A stretch of 51,854 bases of DNA from an uncultured Collinsella sp. Lineage in GTDB: Bacteria; Actinomycetota; Coriobacteriia; Coriobacteriales; Coriobacteriaceae. The notes under the pieces were generated by a model. That model ran no database searches. It had not been told where the DNA came from and worked only from the letters and a program-made list of their open reading frames with translations. Made by a program: the position numbers and the translations under genes. Below are positions 16,881-25,326 of this stretch, one piece after another. The stretch is taken from assembly GCA_900757505.1 (NCBI GenBank), contig CAAEOE010000055.1:1-51854 (forward strand), read 5' to 3'. Position 1 is the first letter of the stretch. Every line of letters starts with the position of its first letter.

Positions 16881-19800
16881 TTACTGCCTGCCGTGGAATA
16901 GCCTCCACTTTTCGTCTTCGATGTCTCTTTCAATTGATGACTTCACTTTTGACAGCCATTCTCTGTGTTTTAAATATGCAACACCTGCGGGCAGCTGAGC
17001 AGCAATCGAGTCAATCGCCTCAATCTCCTTGAGCTTTGCTGGAATAAAGCCTTTTTCAGGGGACCCGCTCATTGAAGATCGACGGAGATCCAAATGGTTG
17101 ATCGATATCCCGTCTTTATCGAGCGTCAGAATGAGGGTGATAGCCCTAATCCTCGTCTCGTCATTGCAATCGGACAAGGCCCAGCTAATTCTATCGAGGC
17201 TATTTGCGTCGGCGATCCTTTCGCGGATGGTATATTCCAAGCGCTCCCAAAAAATATCGCTCGAGAGCGCATTTGCGTCATGAACGGGAAACAAAACGGC
17301 TATTTCAAGCCTGCCGAGTGGTTCGCTCAGCGCTTCATCGATCATTGCTTTCAGCAGATTCCAGGCATGATCATCCTGGACGGTCCAAAACGAGCTGATT
17401 CTTCGCAGGAGATCGTGCCTTTGTCGGTAGTCGAGGTTGGCAACGTACTCCAAAAAACGGTCAATCATTGAGCTGTCAAGGCGTAAAAGGCAGCGTAGGA
17501 AAGCGAGGTTATAGTCGAAAGTAGGATATCCTTCAAGTGCGAGAAAATACAGGTTGACGGCCGGTGAGGGATTGGATTCGAAGTACGAATCTAGAGCGGA
17601 GACGCGCTTTTCGTCTCCGCAGTTGCCGAAAAACCGCCAAACCCCATCATTGTGTATATGTTCGGAAAGCCAAGAAGCATATTTGAGGATATAGCCAGGA
17701 TGCTTTGGCTCGACTATCTCCAAATCTTCCAAGCAGAGATGCGTTCTGCCGTCATCGAGTCTTGCGAGAATTTCGTCGAGCTCCTCCTTGTCGGGCCCGT
17801 TCTTTATTGCTAGCAAATCAAGATAGTCAAACAGGGCCGGATGGTCACTCACGTCGATCACCGCGCCCAGCTCGTTTCTAAGGACCTTCCTGCCGATGGT
17901 TTCAGCAAGATGATCAAGTGCTTCGTACGGGACAGGGATCGTCGAGGGCGACGAAGCGATATTGCGTGCGATTATGCTTGAGGCAGTATCTGGGGTCCTT
18001 TTGGCGATTTCCAGAAGGACTTTTCCGATAGCCCCGCCCGACTCCCACTCTTTATCGGAAATCTCATAATCTTCGGCTAGCTTTCCCAGGGCTTCGGTCA
18101 GTCGTTCTAGCGGTAACTCTTCCGCGGATATCCTCGGTTCTTTCTCTACGAGAGACTCGGAGTTCTCCAGACCAAGTGCGTCGAATGCGCTCTGGCGGAA
18201 CCCATCGAGGCTCAGAGGGGGATTCTGCGCGCATGTTTCGTAAATCTGGTTGATGCTTAAGCTGCATAAGAGATCGATTGTCGAGTCTTCGGTTATATAT
18301 TTGGGGAATAGCTCTTCAATCCTCGAGAGCACCGAATACATGTTTTCTGCGTACTCCGCTTCAGGTTCTTTGCCATAGAACGAGAAGTGCTGCCGAAAAG
18401 TGGATTTAACTTGCCTGCTGAATTCGGTTTCGACCAGAACGGAGAGCGCCCGGAAGCAATGGGCGTGGAGCTCGGCCAGCTCTGATGTGAAATTGAAGGT
18501 CAAAGTGTTGTATGTGTACGTTATGCCGTTTTGACAAACGCGCTGGGCCCTTGAAGAGAGGTATGAACTCGTCAAGACGATCAGACATGCTGCAACATTG
18601 CGGGAATGCGATTGTTGATATTTTTGAGCGAGGGCATCGAGTTTGCTGTTTTCCAAATCGAATCCCGTACGATCGAGATCGTAAGCGAAAGCGCCGTCCG
18701 GCCCGCATGCCCAGTTGTACTCGGCCGCTCGCTCGGTGCCTCTTTCTACACACTTCACGAACAACTCGGAGGCTGTTTGCGAATACTCGCTTGAGTTCAT
18801 CAGGGATACAGAAATTTGCAGGGGCATAGATCCGTCGGATGTCGAATTCATGCCGAGAATTTCTTCCGATACGTCAGCGCAATCAGCGTTTTCGATGCGG
18901 TTTGAGGCAAAGGCGAGCGCCTGTATGGGGAGGAATTGATTGAATGTGACTATGAACTGATCGGCAATTCGCGCATCCCGATTCTTTATTTCATCCCAAG
19001 CTTTCTCGCATTCCCTTCGAAGGTAGTCGTACACGCTCGCACTTCCGCACACTTCAGCCATTGACTTGGCGGCTTTGAGATACGGCGCGTTCGGCATTTC
19101 TGCGGTATGCAGAATGAAATCCGCAAAACTGCCGTTCCCTTCTTTTGCGAAGTGGCGGCATATCAAGAAGTCGCGAAGATTCTGCTCTTCCATTCTTATG
19201 GCTAGCACGCCATCGGCGGAGGTAAGGATCGTGACAATTTCCTGGTCGTTCAATCTGGATGCAAAATCCCGAATCTCGGCGTCGTCGTACCCCAGCCCCA
19301 AGAGTTCCTCGTAACAAGGGTCTCCTTCAATAAGATCGCAGCAGTCGTAGATTGCAAGGTTCTCTGCGAGACGCTGCTCCCTGCTGGAGTACCCAGCTAA
19401 AGCAGAATTCATATAGATGTTCAAAAGATCGTATGGCTCTTGGATGGCTTCGAAATTGCCGTCTGCTATGGGGCTTGCTGCCATGATAGCCAAGCGCAGG
19501 TTTCCGTTTGCGATTGCCGATACTCTCTCCCTCAGTGCTATGTTTTTTATGTTGTATTCGGTCTCGAGTATCGCTTCTATATTTTCCGCGGTTAGAGGCT
19601 CCAGCTCTATTTCTCTGAAATTTAGATAACTGCCGATTTTTGCGGTCAACTCGCTTCGGTGCATCTTCCTGCAGGTGAGGACAATCTTTAGCTTTTTGTT
19701 TTCCAAACAGATTCCCAGCAAGTGCTCAAGTGACAGGTTGCCGTTTGCATCATCGACTAGAAGGATAATGTTTTCCGACTCCGACAAAATCAGCTCGATA

Positions 19801-20537
19801 TCATCGTCGAGATGCGATGAATACCTAGAGTCCAAGATAAGAAGATCCCAGTGATGCCGTTTGCTGAATGAGAGGCATGCGTCGAGGGCGATCTTGGTTT
19901 TCCCCGATCCAGACTGCCCCTGAATCACCACTGCCTTGTTTTGCTCTATCGATTCGACGATGACTGAAAACTCGGAATCCCTGTGCATGAGGAGCTTCGA
20001 CAGGTCGGTTGAGAAACGGTCGTTCAGGCTTCGCTCGATGAAGCGGTCTGGGGCGATGAATGATCCCTTTCCGAGTGGAACGCCCAATACCGTATGCGCT
20101 AGCGCAGGGTATTTTCCATCAAGGTCGCTCGCAATTGTCTCTGGCCCGATTATTTCTATCCGTGGATCGATGGCACGGACCTCCTCGAGTACCAGAGGTG
20201 AAAGGCGAAAGTATGTGTGGCACAGGATGATTCGATCTATGAGTTGCGGATTGATTCCGGTTTTGCTCCTGTCGAGGCAGTCTTTAGCATCATTTAGCAG
20301 CTTATTGCGGATGTCGGATTTAGAGGTTGTGTATGCCGCGAAGAGGTAGTGTCCATTCTCTCCTACGGAGTACATGTCTGGCACTCCGGTCGTGGTTTTA
20401 TCCGTGCCGCATTGGGATCCTAATTCAATGATGTTGTTAAGCGAATATCTCCTATATAGATACTGATTTGCTAGTGTTTGAAAACGCCCGCCTTCGATCT
20501 GCCTTAGCTCTTCTTGGATCTGATTTATTTGGGACAT
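16881..20537 (-). CDS. STAND NTPase with N-terminal nuclease-like domain, putative antiphage protein
   Basis: A 1218-aa protein. Residues 1-160 resemble the PD-(D/E)XK/Mrr-type domain fused to STAND NTPases, with GVPDMY (D54) and YLFAAYTTSK (to K73). The canonical Glu/Gln position before the Lys is not obvious, so activity is uncertain. Next come a P-loop NTPase (Walker A GQSGSGKT, 207-214; Walker B IILLVDDAN, about 258-265; sensor-type LTCRK) and about 750 residues of helical repeats that would act as sensor. This layout matches nSTAND3-type and Avs-like defence proteins, which detect phage proteins and then cut nucleic acid. GAGGAG precedes the ATG. Best guess: a single-gene antiphage STAND system. 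Confidence 0.75.
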   Translation of the reverse strand: MSQINQIQEELRQIEGGRFQTLANQYLYRRYSLNNIIELGSQCGTDKTTTGVPDMYSVGENGHYLFAAYTTSKSDIRNKLLNDAKDCLDRSKTGINPQLIDRIILCHTYFRLSPLVLEEVRAIDPRIEIIGPETIASDLDGKYPALAHTVLGVPLGKGSFIAPDRFIERSLNDRFSTDLSKLLMHRDSEFSVIVESIEQNKAVVIQGQSGSGKTKIALDACLSFSKRHHWDLLILDSRYSSHLDDDIELILSESENIILLVDDANGNLSLEHLLGICLENKKLKIVLTCRKMHRSELTAKIGSYLNFREIELEPLTAENIEAILETEYNIKNIALRERVSAIANGNLRLAIMAASPIADGNFEAIQEPYDLLNIYMNSALAGYSSREQRLAENLAIYDCCDLIEGDPCYEELLGLGYDDAEIRDFASRLNDQEIVTILTSADGVLAIRMEEQNLRDFLICRHFAKEGNGSFADFILHTAEMPNAPYLKAAKSMAEVCGSASVYDYLRRECEKAWDEIKNRDARIADQFIVTFNQFLPIQALAFASNRIENADCADVSEEILGMNSTSDGSMPLQISVSLMNSSEYSQTASELFVKCVERGTERAAEYNWACGPDGAFAYDLDRTGFDLENSKLDALAQKYQQSHSRNVAACLIVLTSSYLSSRAQRVCQNGITYTYNTLTFNFTSELAELHAHCFRALSVLVETEFSRQVKSTFRQHFSFYGKEPEAEYAENMYSVLSRIEELFPKYITEDSTIDLLCSLSINQIYETCAQNPPLSLDGFRQSAFDALGLENSESLVEKEPRISAEELPLERLTEALGKLAEDYEISDKEWESGGAIGKVLLEIAKRTPDTASSIIARNIASSPSTIPVPYEALDHLAETIGRKVLRNELGAVIDVSDHPALFDYLDLLAIKNGPDKEELDEILARLDDGRTHLCLEDLEIVEPKHPGYILKYASWLSEHIHNDGVWRFFGNCGDEKRVSALDSYFESNPSPAVNLYFLALEGYPTFDYNLAFLRCLLRLDSSMIDRFLEYVANLDYRQRHDLLRRISSFWTVQDDHAWNLLKAMIDEALSEPLGRLEIAVLFPVHDANALSSDIFWERLEYTIRERIADANSLDRISWALSDCNDETRIRAITLILTLDKDGISINHLDLRRSSMSGSPEKGFIPAKLKEIEAIDSIAAQLPAGVAYLKHREWLSKVKSSIERDIEDEKWRLFHGRQ

Positions 20538-20578
20538 TTTGCTCCTCGCGATAAATTCGCCTTTTGATTTCTCTTTTC

Positions 20579-20700
20579 TTACTCTAGTCCGCCTACCTCA
20601 GCAAGCCTTACAAGCTCGAGGGACGAGTCGACGACGTCCTCGAAGTCAAGCCCCGCCGCATAGGCCCTCGGATAAGGCGAGCGGAGGGCGCGTGACCCCG
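20579..20700 (-). pseudogene. 3' remnant of a minus-strand gene
   Basis: A frame ending at TAA 20579-20581 reads plausibly as a C-terminus (SPYPRAYAAGLDFEDVVDSS, LELVRLAEVGGLE), somewhat like the end of a HEPN-type helical domain. It has no start and is cut near 20700, where a plus-strand fragment begins. Confidence 0.4.
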
Positions 20701-20775
20701 TCGGAAATGGCCGCCGTTAGGTGCGTGTTCGAGAGCTGCGCGGCGGAGCTGGATGGAGCCTGGGCAAGGCATTAG
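20692..20775 (+). pseudogene. 3' remnant of a plus-strand gene
   Basis: A frame ending at TAG 20773 gives VTPSEMAAVRCVFESCAAEL then DGAWARH. It is GC-rich and protein-like, without a ribosome binding site. It sits head to head with the minus-strand remnant, an arrangement like that at 16690-16700. Between 20776 and the KAP gene end I see no further gene. Confidence 0.35.
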
Positions 20776-20862
20776 GGCATCCTCGTCCTTGTCGTAAGAC
20801 TGCCATTAGAAGATCTTCTGCAAATCCTAAGCCACGTTTCAACTTGGCACCAGCTGCGGATC

Positions 20863-22698
20863 CTAGATATCGGCAAGACATTCGAGACTCTTGGATATGG
20901 CGTCGAAATAGATCCTTTGGTAATACTCCATGGTCTCGACCTTGCCGATCTCCGATCCGAGCCTCTTGGCCCAAGCTACGAGGGCCTTCCTGTCCTCGCC
21001 CTCGAGCGAGGCCGTGCACGACCTCATGTGGTCGCCCGGAAAAAGGACACTGTGCACAAGCCGAATATCTTCGGGAGGCATCTTCTCCATCGCCCTCGCG
21101 AGGAGGGAAGTGTCGAGGGAAATGAGCGACAGGATGGGTTCCGACCAGTCATCTGATTTCGAGAAAGCCAGATAGAGCTTCGTCGCGAATTGGTCGGGGG
21201 CGTTTATCAGGACGTTGCCAAGAGACTCCGACTCCCGTTCGCGTAGCGTCGTCAAGGCGAGCTCCCTCAGCCTGTCGACCTCCTCCAAAGCCGGAATCTC
21301 ATGCGCTTCGCTCGAGTCGAAAGGGATCTCCTGCCATTCGACTCGATTCTTTCCGATTGACCTCACTGCAGACTCGGGATCCCGTCCAATGGAGGATTCC
21401 ATCGCCTTGACGAGCGGCGCGACCCCTTCGGGAAAGGCGTCAGCAAATTCCCCCGCAATGCCTTTGACGGCACGCAGGACGTCGGGATAGACGTCGAACG
21501 ACAAGCCGCGGCTCCCGTCCCCGGGGACAATCCCGGCGACTAAAGTCTCCACCATGCCAAGGACATCGGCATCGCGGAAAGTGGCGTGTCTGATGCCTTC
21601 GATACATTCAATAGCTTTCCGCGCGGCCGGCCCGTCGGGATGAAAGGTCGCAAGGTAATCTTCCAGGCAGGAACGAACATGCTTGGAATCGACCCCCTCA
21701 CACCTCTCGAAAAAGCGGGGGATGAAGTCCAGAGCGGCGTATTTGAGCCGGCGCGACTCGAAAATGCCACCCCTAAGGATGGAATCCTCCCGGCTTGACG
21801 GAGGCCCGATGCGCATCCCCTTCGCCGCCCCCGCTGCAAAGCCGAAAGCCTCTTTGAAAACTGCCCTGGCAGACTCCGGGTCGGTGGGTTCAGCGAAGAA
21901 CCCGGATTCCTTCATCCCGACCAGCACGGGGCGCATCTTGCTGAGGGATCGCAAGTTCGGCGATTCGCTTCCTTCAATCGCCGAAACGGCGTCCTCGAGC
22001 GCGCCTGGGTAGATGCCGCCCAGCACGCCTCCCAGAACGCGTTCCACAACCGAGCCGACCGAGGGCCTGAACCGGCACTTCCGCCAGACGGTCTTCTCGA
22101 TGAGGCTCTCGTACTCCCTGGTCGTCCCCTTCTCCCCCTTCGGTCCTAGCCCTTTCCTCCACTCATCCTCGTTGCAGACGAGGAGGACCTTCTTCCTGCA
22201 GCCAACGACGAGGTGGTCGACCGCCCCGAGCAGCTCGCGAATGCCCATGTCGCACCTCTCCACGTCGTCTATGACGAGGAGGGTCTCGGGGCCGATGATG
22301 AGGTTCACGGCATTCAGCGGCGCCATCTTGAGATCGACGCCCGCCTTCTTCTCCAGCTCCCTGATCTTTTTCCCGAGGAACGATATTCCCGTGTCCTTGG
22401 CGAACCCGACGAGTGAATCCCACCTGCCCCTCTCCCCGCCGGCCGCGCACCCTATGGCGTATTTCGAGATGAAACCAGACTCAATCGCCCCGCAGAGCTC
22501 CGCTAAGTCCTTGGCGCCGTAGGCGGACGCCACCACGACGGGATGCCGGCTCTCATCCTCCTCCAGCTTCTCGGTCAGTGCGTGCTCGACAAAGTAGGTT
22601 TTCCCGCATCCCCATTCCCCGGTAAGCATGAGGGCGTACGAGTTCTCCTTGTCCTCGATGTACTCCCTCACGACGCCGATGATGTCATCCTCGTTCAC
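20863..22698 (-). CDS. KAP-type P-loop NTPase
   Basis: A 611-aa protein with Walker A GEWGCGKT (27-34) and Walker B LLVIDDVERC (about 140-149), the KAP P-loop NTPase pattern, followed by a long helical C-terminal region. No transmembrane insert is visible, unlike many KAP proteins. KAP NTPases are linked to membrane-associated signalling and some to phage exclusion; the role here is not known. I chose the GTG at 22698: AAGGAG lies 8 bases upstream, and the residues encoded further upstream have no family character and overlap an older gene end. GC-rich codons set it apart from the two AT-richer neighbours, so the island has mixed origins. Confidence 0.75.
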   Translation of the reverse strand: MNEDDIIGVVREYIEDKENSYALMLTGEWGCGKTYFVEHALTEKLEEDESRHPVVVASAYGAKDLAELCGAIESGFISKYAIGCAAGGERGRWDSLVGFAKDTGISFLGKKIRELEKKAGVDLKMAPLNAVNLIIGPETLLVIDDVERCDMGIRELLGAVDHLVVGCRKKVLLVCNEDEWRKGLGPKGEKGTTREYESLIEKTVWRKCRFRPSVGSVVERVLGGVLGGIYPGALEDAVSAIEGSESPNLRSLSKMRPVLVGMKESGFFAEPTDPESARAVFKEAFGFAAGAAKGMRIGPPSSREDSILRGGIFESRRLKYAALDFIPRFFERCEGVDSKHVRSCLEDYLATFHPDGPAARKAIECIEGIRHATFRDADVLGMVETLVAGIVPGDGSRGLSFDVYPDVLRAVKGIAGEFADAFPEGVAPLVKAMESSIGRDPESAVRSIGKNRVEWQEIPFDSSEAHEIPALEEVDRLRELALTTLRERESESLGNVLINAPDQFATKLYLAFSKSDDWSEPILSLISLDTSLLARAMEKMPPEDIRLVHSVLFPGDHMRSCTASLEGEDRKALVAWAKRLGSEIGKVETMEYYQRIYFDAISKSLECLADI

Positions 22699-22721
22699 CT
22701 TGGTCGCTCCTTGTCCGCCAT
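22695..22721 (-). CDS. Eight-codon leader ORF overlapping the KAP start
   Basis: ATG at 22721 encodes MADKERPR, and its TGA overlaps the GTG start of the KAP gene (GTGA). Its own ribosome binding site is weak. It could couple translation or be accidental. Confidence 0.2.
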   Translation of the reverse strand: MADKERPR

Positions 22722-22760
22722 CGGTTTCCACCCTTACCTTTCCTATGGCCAGGCGAGAGC

Positions 22761-22866
22761 CTACTCCAGCGCTTTCGGATCCCATTCGAACCCTTCGGCC
22801 TGCCGCCTTATCGCCGGGTCGATGCACTTCTTGACGAGCTCAAGCGCCGCGGCCGCGCGGTGCAAG
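22761..22866 (-). pseudogene. 3' remnant of a gene upstream of the KAP gene
   Basis: A frame ending at TAG 22761 reads LHRAAAALELVKKCIDPAIR then RQAEGFEWDPKALE. It is GC-rich like the KAP gene. Its 5' part is missing and replaced exactly at the stop of the AT-richer DUF262 gene, as if that gene had been swapped in. Confidence 0.5.
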
Positions 22867-24516
22867 CTAGTGGATGACCATTTCAAACAAATCTTTCGCG
22901 ATAAAATCAACGCGCTTCTTAACGTCAAAACAACCATTCGCATAGCGTTTAGCAAAAGCTCTTGTAGTGGCATAACGCGATTCAGCGTATATGGGCAGCT
23001 TTTCCTTAAGCGATTTGTCTTTACATTTCGCGTTAAGTCGCTCTTCTAGCATGAGCAAGTTCCCAATAATCGAGTTTTCCTGAGCCTGCGAATCCGGAAG
23101 AATGTGCTCTATTGTGAATGCCTCAGAAACCCTAACACCAGACTTAAGCTCCTCGAGCAAGGCAAGGACCAACTTGCAGCGATCCTTCAACTTTGTTTCG
23201 CTATACAACGGCCACGAATGAGACCATCCAAGCGAAAGGAGATTAATTCGAAATGTTTCTTCTGAAGGCAGTTTTTCGTTAAAACTATTTTTCCACTCAT
23301 CTAACACTTGCTGGGTGCAGTTCAACTCGATTGCGTATGAGTGTTTCACGATCGAATCCGATAGGTGGTTCGACTCCATTCCCCCGATTATCTTATAGCA
23401 AATATAGAACCGGTAAATAAATCCAATCGCATCATCATACTGCTCGCTCGTTAGCTGCTCTATTTCGCGAGCGTGCATTAAACTCATAAGAAGCGGCCTG
23501 AAGACGCGGACATTGTGTGTTCTTAAGAAACTCAAGATTTCCGCATTTCTGTCATCGCTGGTTGGCTCGACAATCTCTGCATAATATCCGGCTTTTAGCC
23601 TTAAATCATAGAGAAGATCAGCAGCCTTCTTTGGATCCGTAAAATCCCTTATTTTCTTATATGCTCCATCCTTGTCGCCTTGACCTAGGCGATATTTTTG
23701 AATTGCGTAGTGACGCAAAAAAGCTTTCATGTTCGAGCCGACTGTTGCTTCAATTTCCGACCATACCTGTTTTGCATCATCGCGCTTTTCTATAGGATGG
23801 ATATAGCGCATAATATAGTTCTTCAGAAGCTCATGGTCCTCAAGCTCGATACCTCGCGCATTCAATATTTCGAATATTGTGTACGAATCTTCCTCAGACG
23901 ATGATTTGATGTTTACATATGCGACAGAAATGACCGCATCCCTGAAGGCCAGCAACTCCTCATCCTTCATCTTGGCGAAACTTGCACTGAAATATTGGAA
24001 GGCTTTAACGATCAGTTCGTCTTTTGATCCGGACGCGCGTTTGCTCTTCGAGAAAGCCACAGCAGACATGGCAGCCGCATCTTCAGGAGAGATAGCAATT
24101 ACTCCTTCGACGATCCTCGTTAATGATAAATGATTCTCCGGAGCGACGATCGCGTGCTCAACATCCTTAGTATCTATCGCCACTAGATATTTTTTTGTGC
24201 CATTAGCGTGGTTAATCATATTCCTTTTCTTGAAAGCGAACATGAGGCTAGACAGCAAGAGCGTTAGGGTAATAACTCTTTGTTGACCATCAATTATTGT
24301 AAAAACCCCGAGGCTGTCTTCTTCTTCTTCCTCCATCAGCACTATCGAACCGATGAAATGCGACGTAGCAACTTCCTCTGTCACAAGCTTGATGTCTTCG
24401 AATAGATCTTTCCAGTTATGCTCATCCCACACGTAAGCGCGCTGATTGCGAGGGATTCTATAGATTGAGTCATTAAGCAGCTTTCCAACCGTACTCTGAC
24501 GTGCTTCAAATGCCAT
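22867..24516 (-). CDS. GmrSD-like DUF262/DUF1524 restriction protein
   Basis: A 549-aa single-chain protein. The DUF262 (GmrS/ParB-like) domain shows YRIPRNQRAYVW and the hallmark IIDGQQR (DGQQR at 76-80). The C-terminal DUF1524 (GmrD, HNH-like) domain has IEHILP (H471) followed by SIIGNLLMLEERLN. GmrSD proteins are type IV restriction enzymes that cut modified, mainly glucosylated hydroxymethylcytosine, phage DNA using NTP; related DUF262 proteins act in other antiphage systems. The start at 24516 follows AAGGGA by 5 bases; seven codons upstream an ATG is less likely. The gene is AT-rich relative to the KAP gene downstream. Confidence 0.85.
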   Translation of the reverse strand: MAFEARQSTVGKLLNDSIYRIPRNQRAYVWDEHNWKDLFEDIKLVTEEVATSHFIGSIVLMEEEEEDSLGVFTIIDGQQRVITLTLLLSSLMFAFKKRNMINHANGTKKYLVAIDTKDVEHAIVAPENHLSLTRIVEGVIAISPEDAAAMSAVAFSKSKRASGSKDELIVKAFQYFSASFAKMKDEELLAFRDAVISVAYVNIKSSSEEDSYTIFEILNARGIELEDHELLKNYIMRYIHPIEKRDDAKQVWSEIEATVGSNMKAFLRHYAIQKYRLGQGDKDGAYKKIRDFTDPKKAADLLYDLRLKAGYYAEIVEPTSDDRNAEILSFLRTHNVRVFRPLLMSLMHAREIEQLTSEQYDDAIGFIYRFYICYKIIGGMESNHLSDSIVKHSYAIELNCTQQVLDEWKNSFNEKLPSEETFRINLLSLGWSHSWPLYSETKLKDRCKLVLALLEELKSGVRVSEAFTIEHILPDSQAQENSIIGNLLMLEERLNAKCKDKSLKEKLPIYAESRYATTRAFAKRYANGCFDVKKRVDFIAKDLFEMVIH

Positions 24517-24637
24517 GTTGATCCCTTGCCTTCGCAATAGTTTTGTCGGCCTTGCCGCCTCTCGGCGTCACCAACGCCTTCGCTACAATAAAAGTCGGCA
24601 CATCGCCGAGCAGGGCCGCCTTTTCGCTCGCGAACAT
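24506..24637 (-). CDS. Possible small ORF (43 aa) overlapping the DUF262 start
   Basis: The frame from ATG 24637 gives MFASEKAALLGDVPTFIVAK, then ALVTPRGGKADKTIAKARDQ. It ends 11 bases inside the DUF262 gene. The protein-like sequence continues upstream of the ATG to a stop, so it may be an internal or terminal fragment of a lost gene rather than a real small protein. Confidence 0.3.
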   Translation of the reverse strand: MFASEKAALLGDVPTFIVAKALVTPRGGKADKTIAKARDQHGI

Positions 24638-25158
24638 GCCGACTGCCCCAATCAATCTCCGTCGCTGCCATCATCGTCGATTAACCAACATGTCAGCAGC
24701 AGGCAATCGTCACGTCCACAGTCCATTCTATATGCCGGCTGAGCATGGGGCGCATCTTAATCGCCAAGATATCCAGGAAGCCCGAGCTTCCAGGGAAATG
24801 CCTTCAGACGCCTTACGTTGGGTAGGCCCCCTACAGAGATCTATTGGCCGTGCACCGCAAACAACGCGTTAGGCCGTTGCACGCAATCGGCCAGCCACCC
24901 AGCATCCCCAATCCGCGTCACAACTCCCTACCCCGCTCCAGCCATCGTCATCTCCATACAGTGTCCAAACCCACACCAATAAAACCAACCCACGCAACAA
25001 GCAGCCCTCGCTTAGCAACCCAAACACCACCACAAGCCAGCAAGCAATCACCAGTCTGCGTTCGCAACATCGCTTGGAACGGCAAATGCTTACCGCGCCC
25101 TTGAAACACGCCAAACTCGTCTACAACCTGCGGTTTTTCGTTTATATTGCAATCGTTG
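24638..25158. other. Gene-free junction between the island and the IS element
   Basis: About 520 bases, C-rich on the plus strand, with only short frames of odd composition. I see no domain, RNA gene or clear terminator. Possible promoter-like AT sequences lie at 25131-25158 (GTTTATATTGCAAT), which would have served the transglutaminase gene before the IS element inserted. It is probably decayed DNA. Confidence 0.5.
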
Positions 25159-25202
25159 AAATGCCGGTACGCTTGCAGAATCGTACCTGTTCCGATTACA
25201 GA
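25159..25202 (+). repeat. 44-bp direct repeat, left copy
   Basis: Identical over 44 bases to 26758-26801 (begins AAATGCCGGTACGC, ends CCGATTACAGA). The two copies lie just outside the inverted repeats of the IS110-family element. Confidence 0.95.
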
Positions 25203-25230
25203 CGATATGAGCAGGACATAAAAACATTGA

Positions 25231-25324
25231 GAGCCCCTGCTGCATGAAAGACCGCGGATTAGGCCGACAATGGTGAGTGTCTAATTCAGCCGCGGCGGCC
25301 ACGCCGCATTCATGGAAGGGGCTC
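25231..25324 (+). promoter_or_regulatory. Long-range hairpin enclosing the transposase ribosome binding site
   Basis: GAGCCCCT (25231-25238) and CATGAA (25243-25248) pair with TTCATG (25309-25314) and AGGGGCTC (25317-25324). The right arm contains the GGAAGGGG ribosome binding site of the transposase. Folding would hide it, a common way for IS elements to limit transposase made from outside transcripts. This is inferred from sequence only. Confidence 0.45.
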
Positions 25325-25326
25325 CC

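Noticed and set aside
22699..22827. Longer KAP start (first ATG of the open frame)
   Set aside because: The extension overlaps a different gene remnant, lacks a ribosome binding site and looks unlike family members.
24869..25114. Minus-strand 81-codon frame
   Set aside because: Cys/Trp/Leu-rich low-quality sequence without a ribosome binding site or family resemblance.
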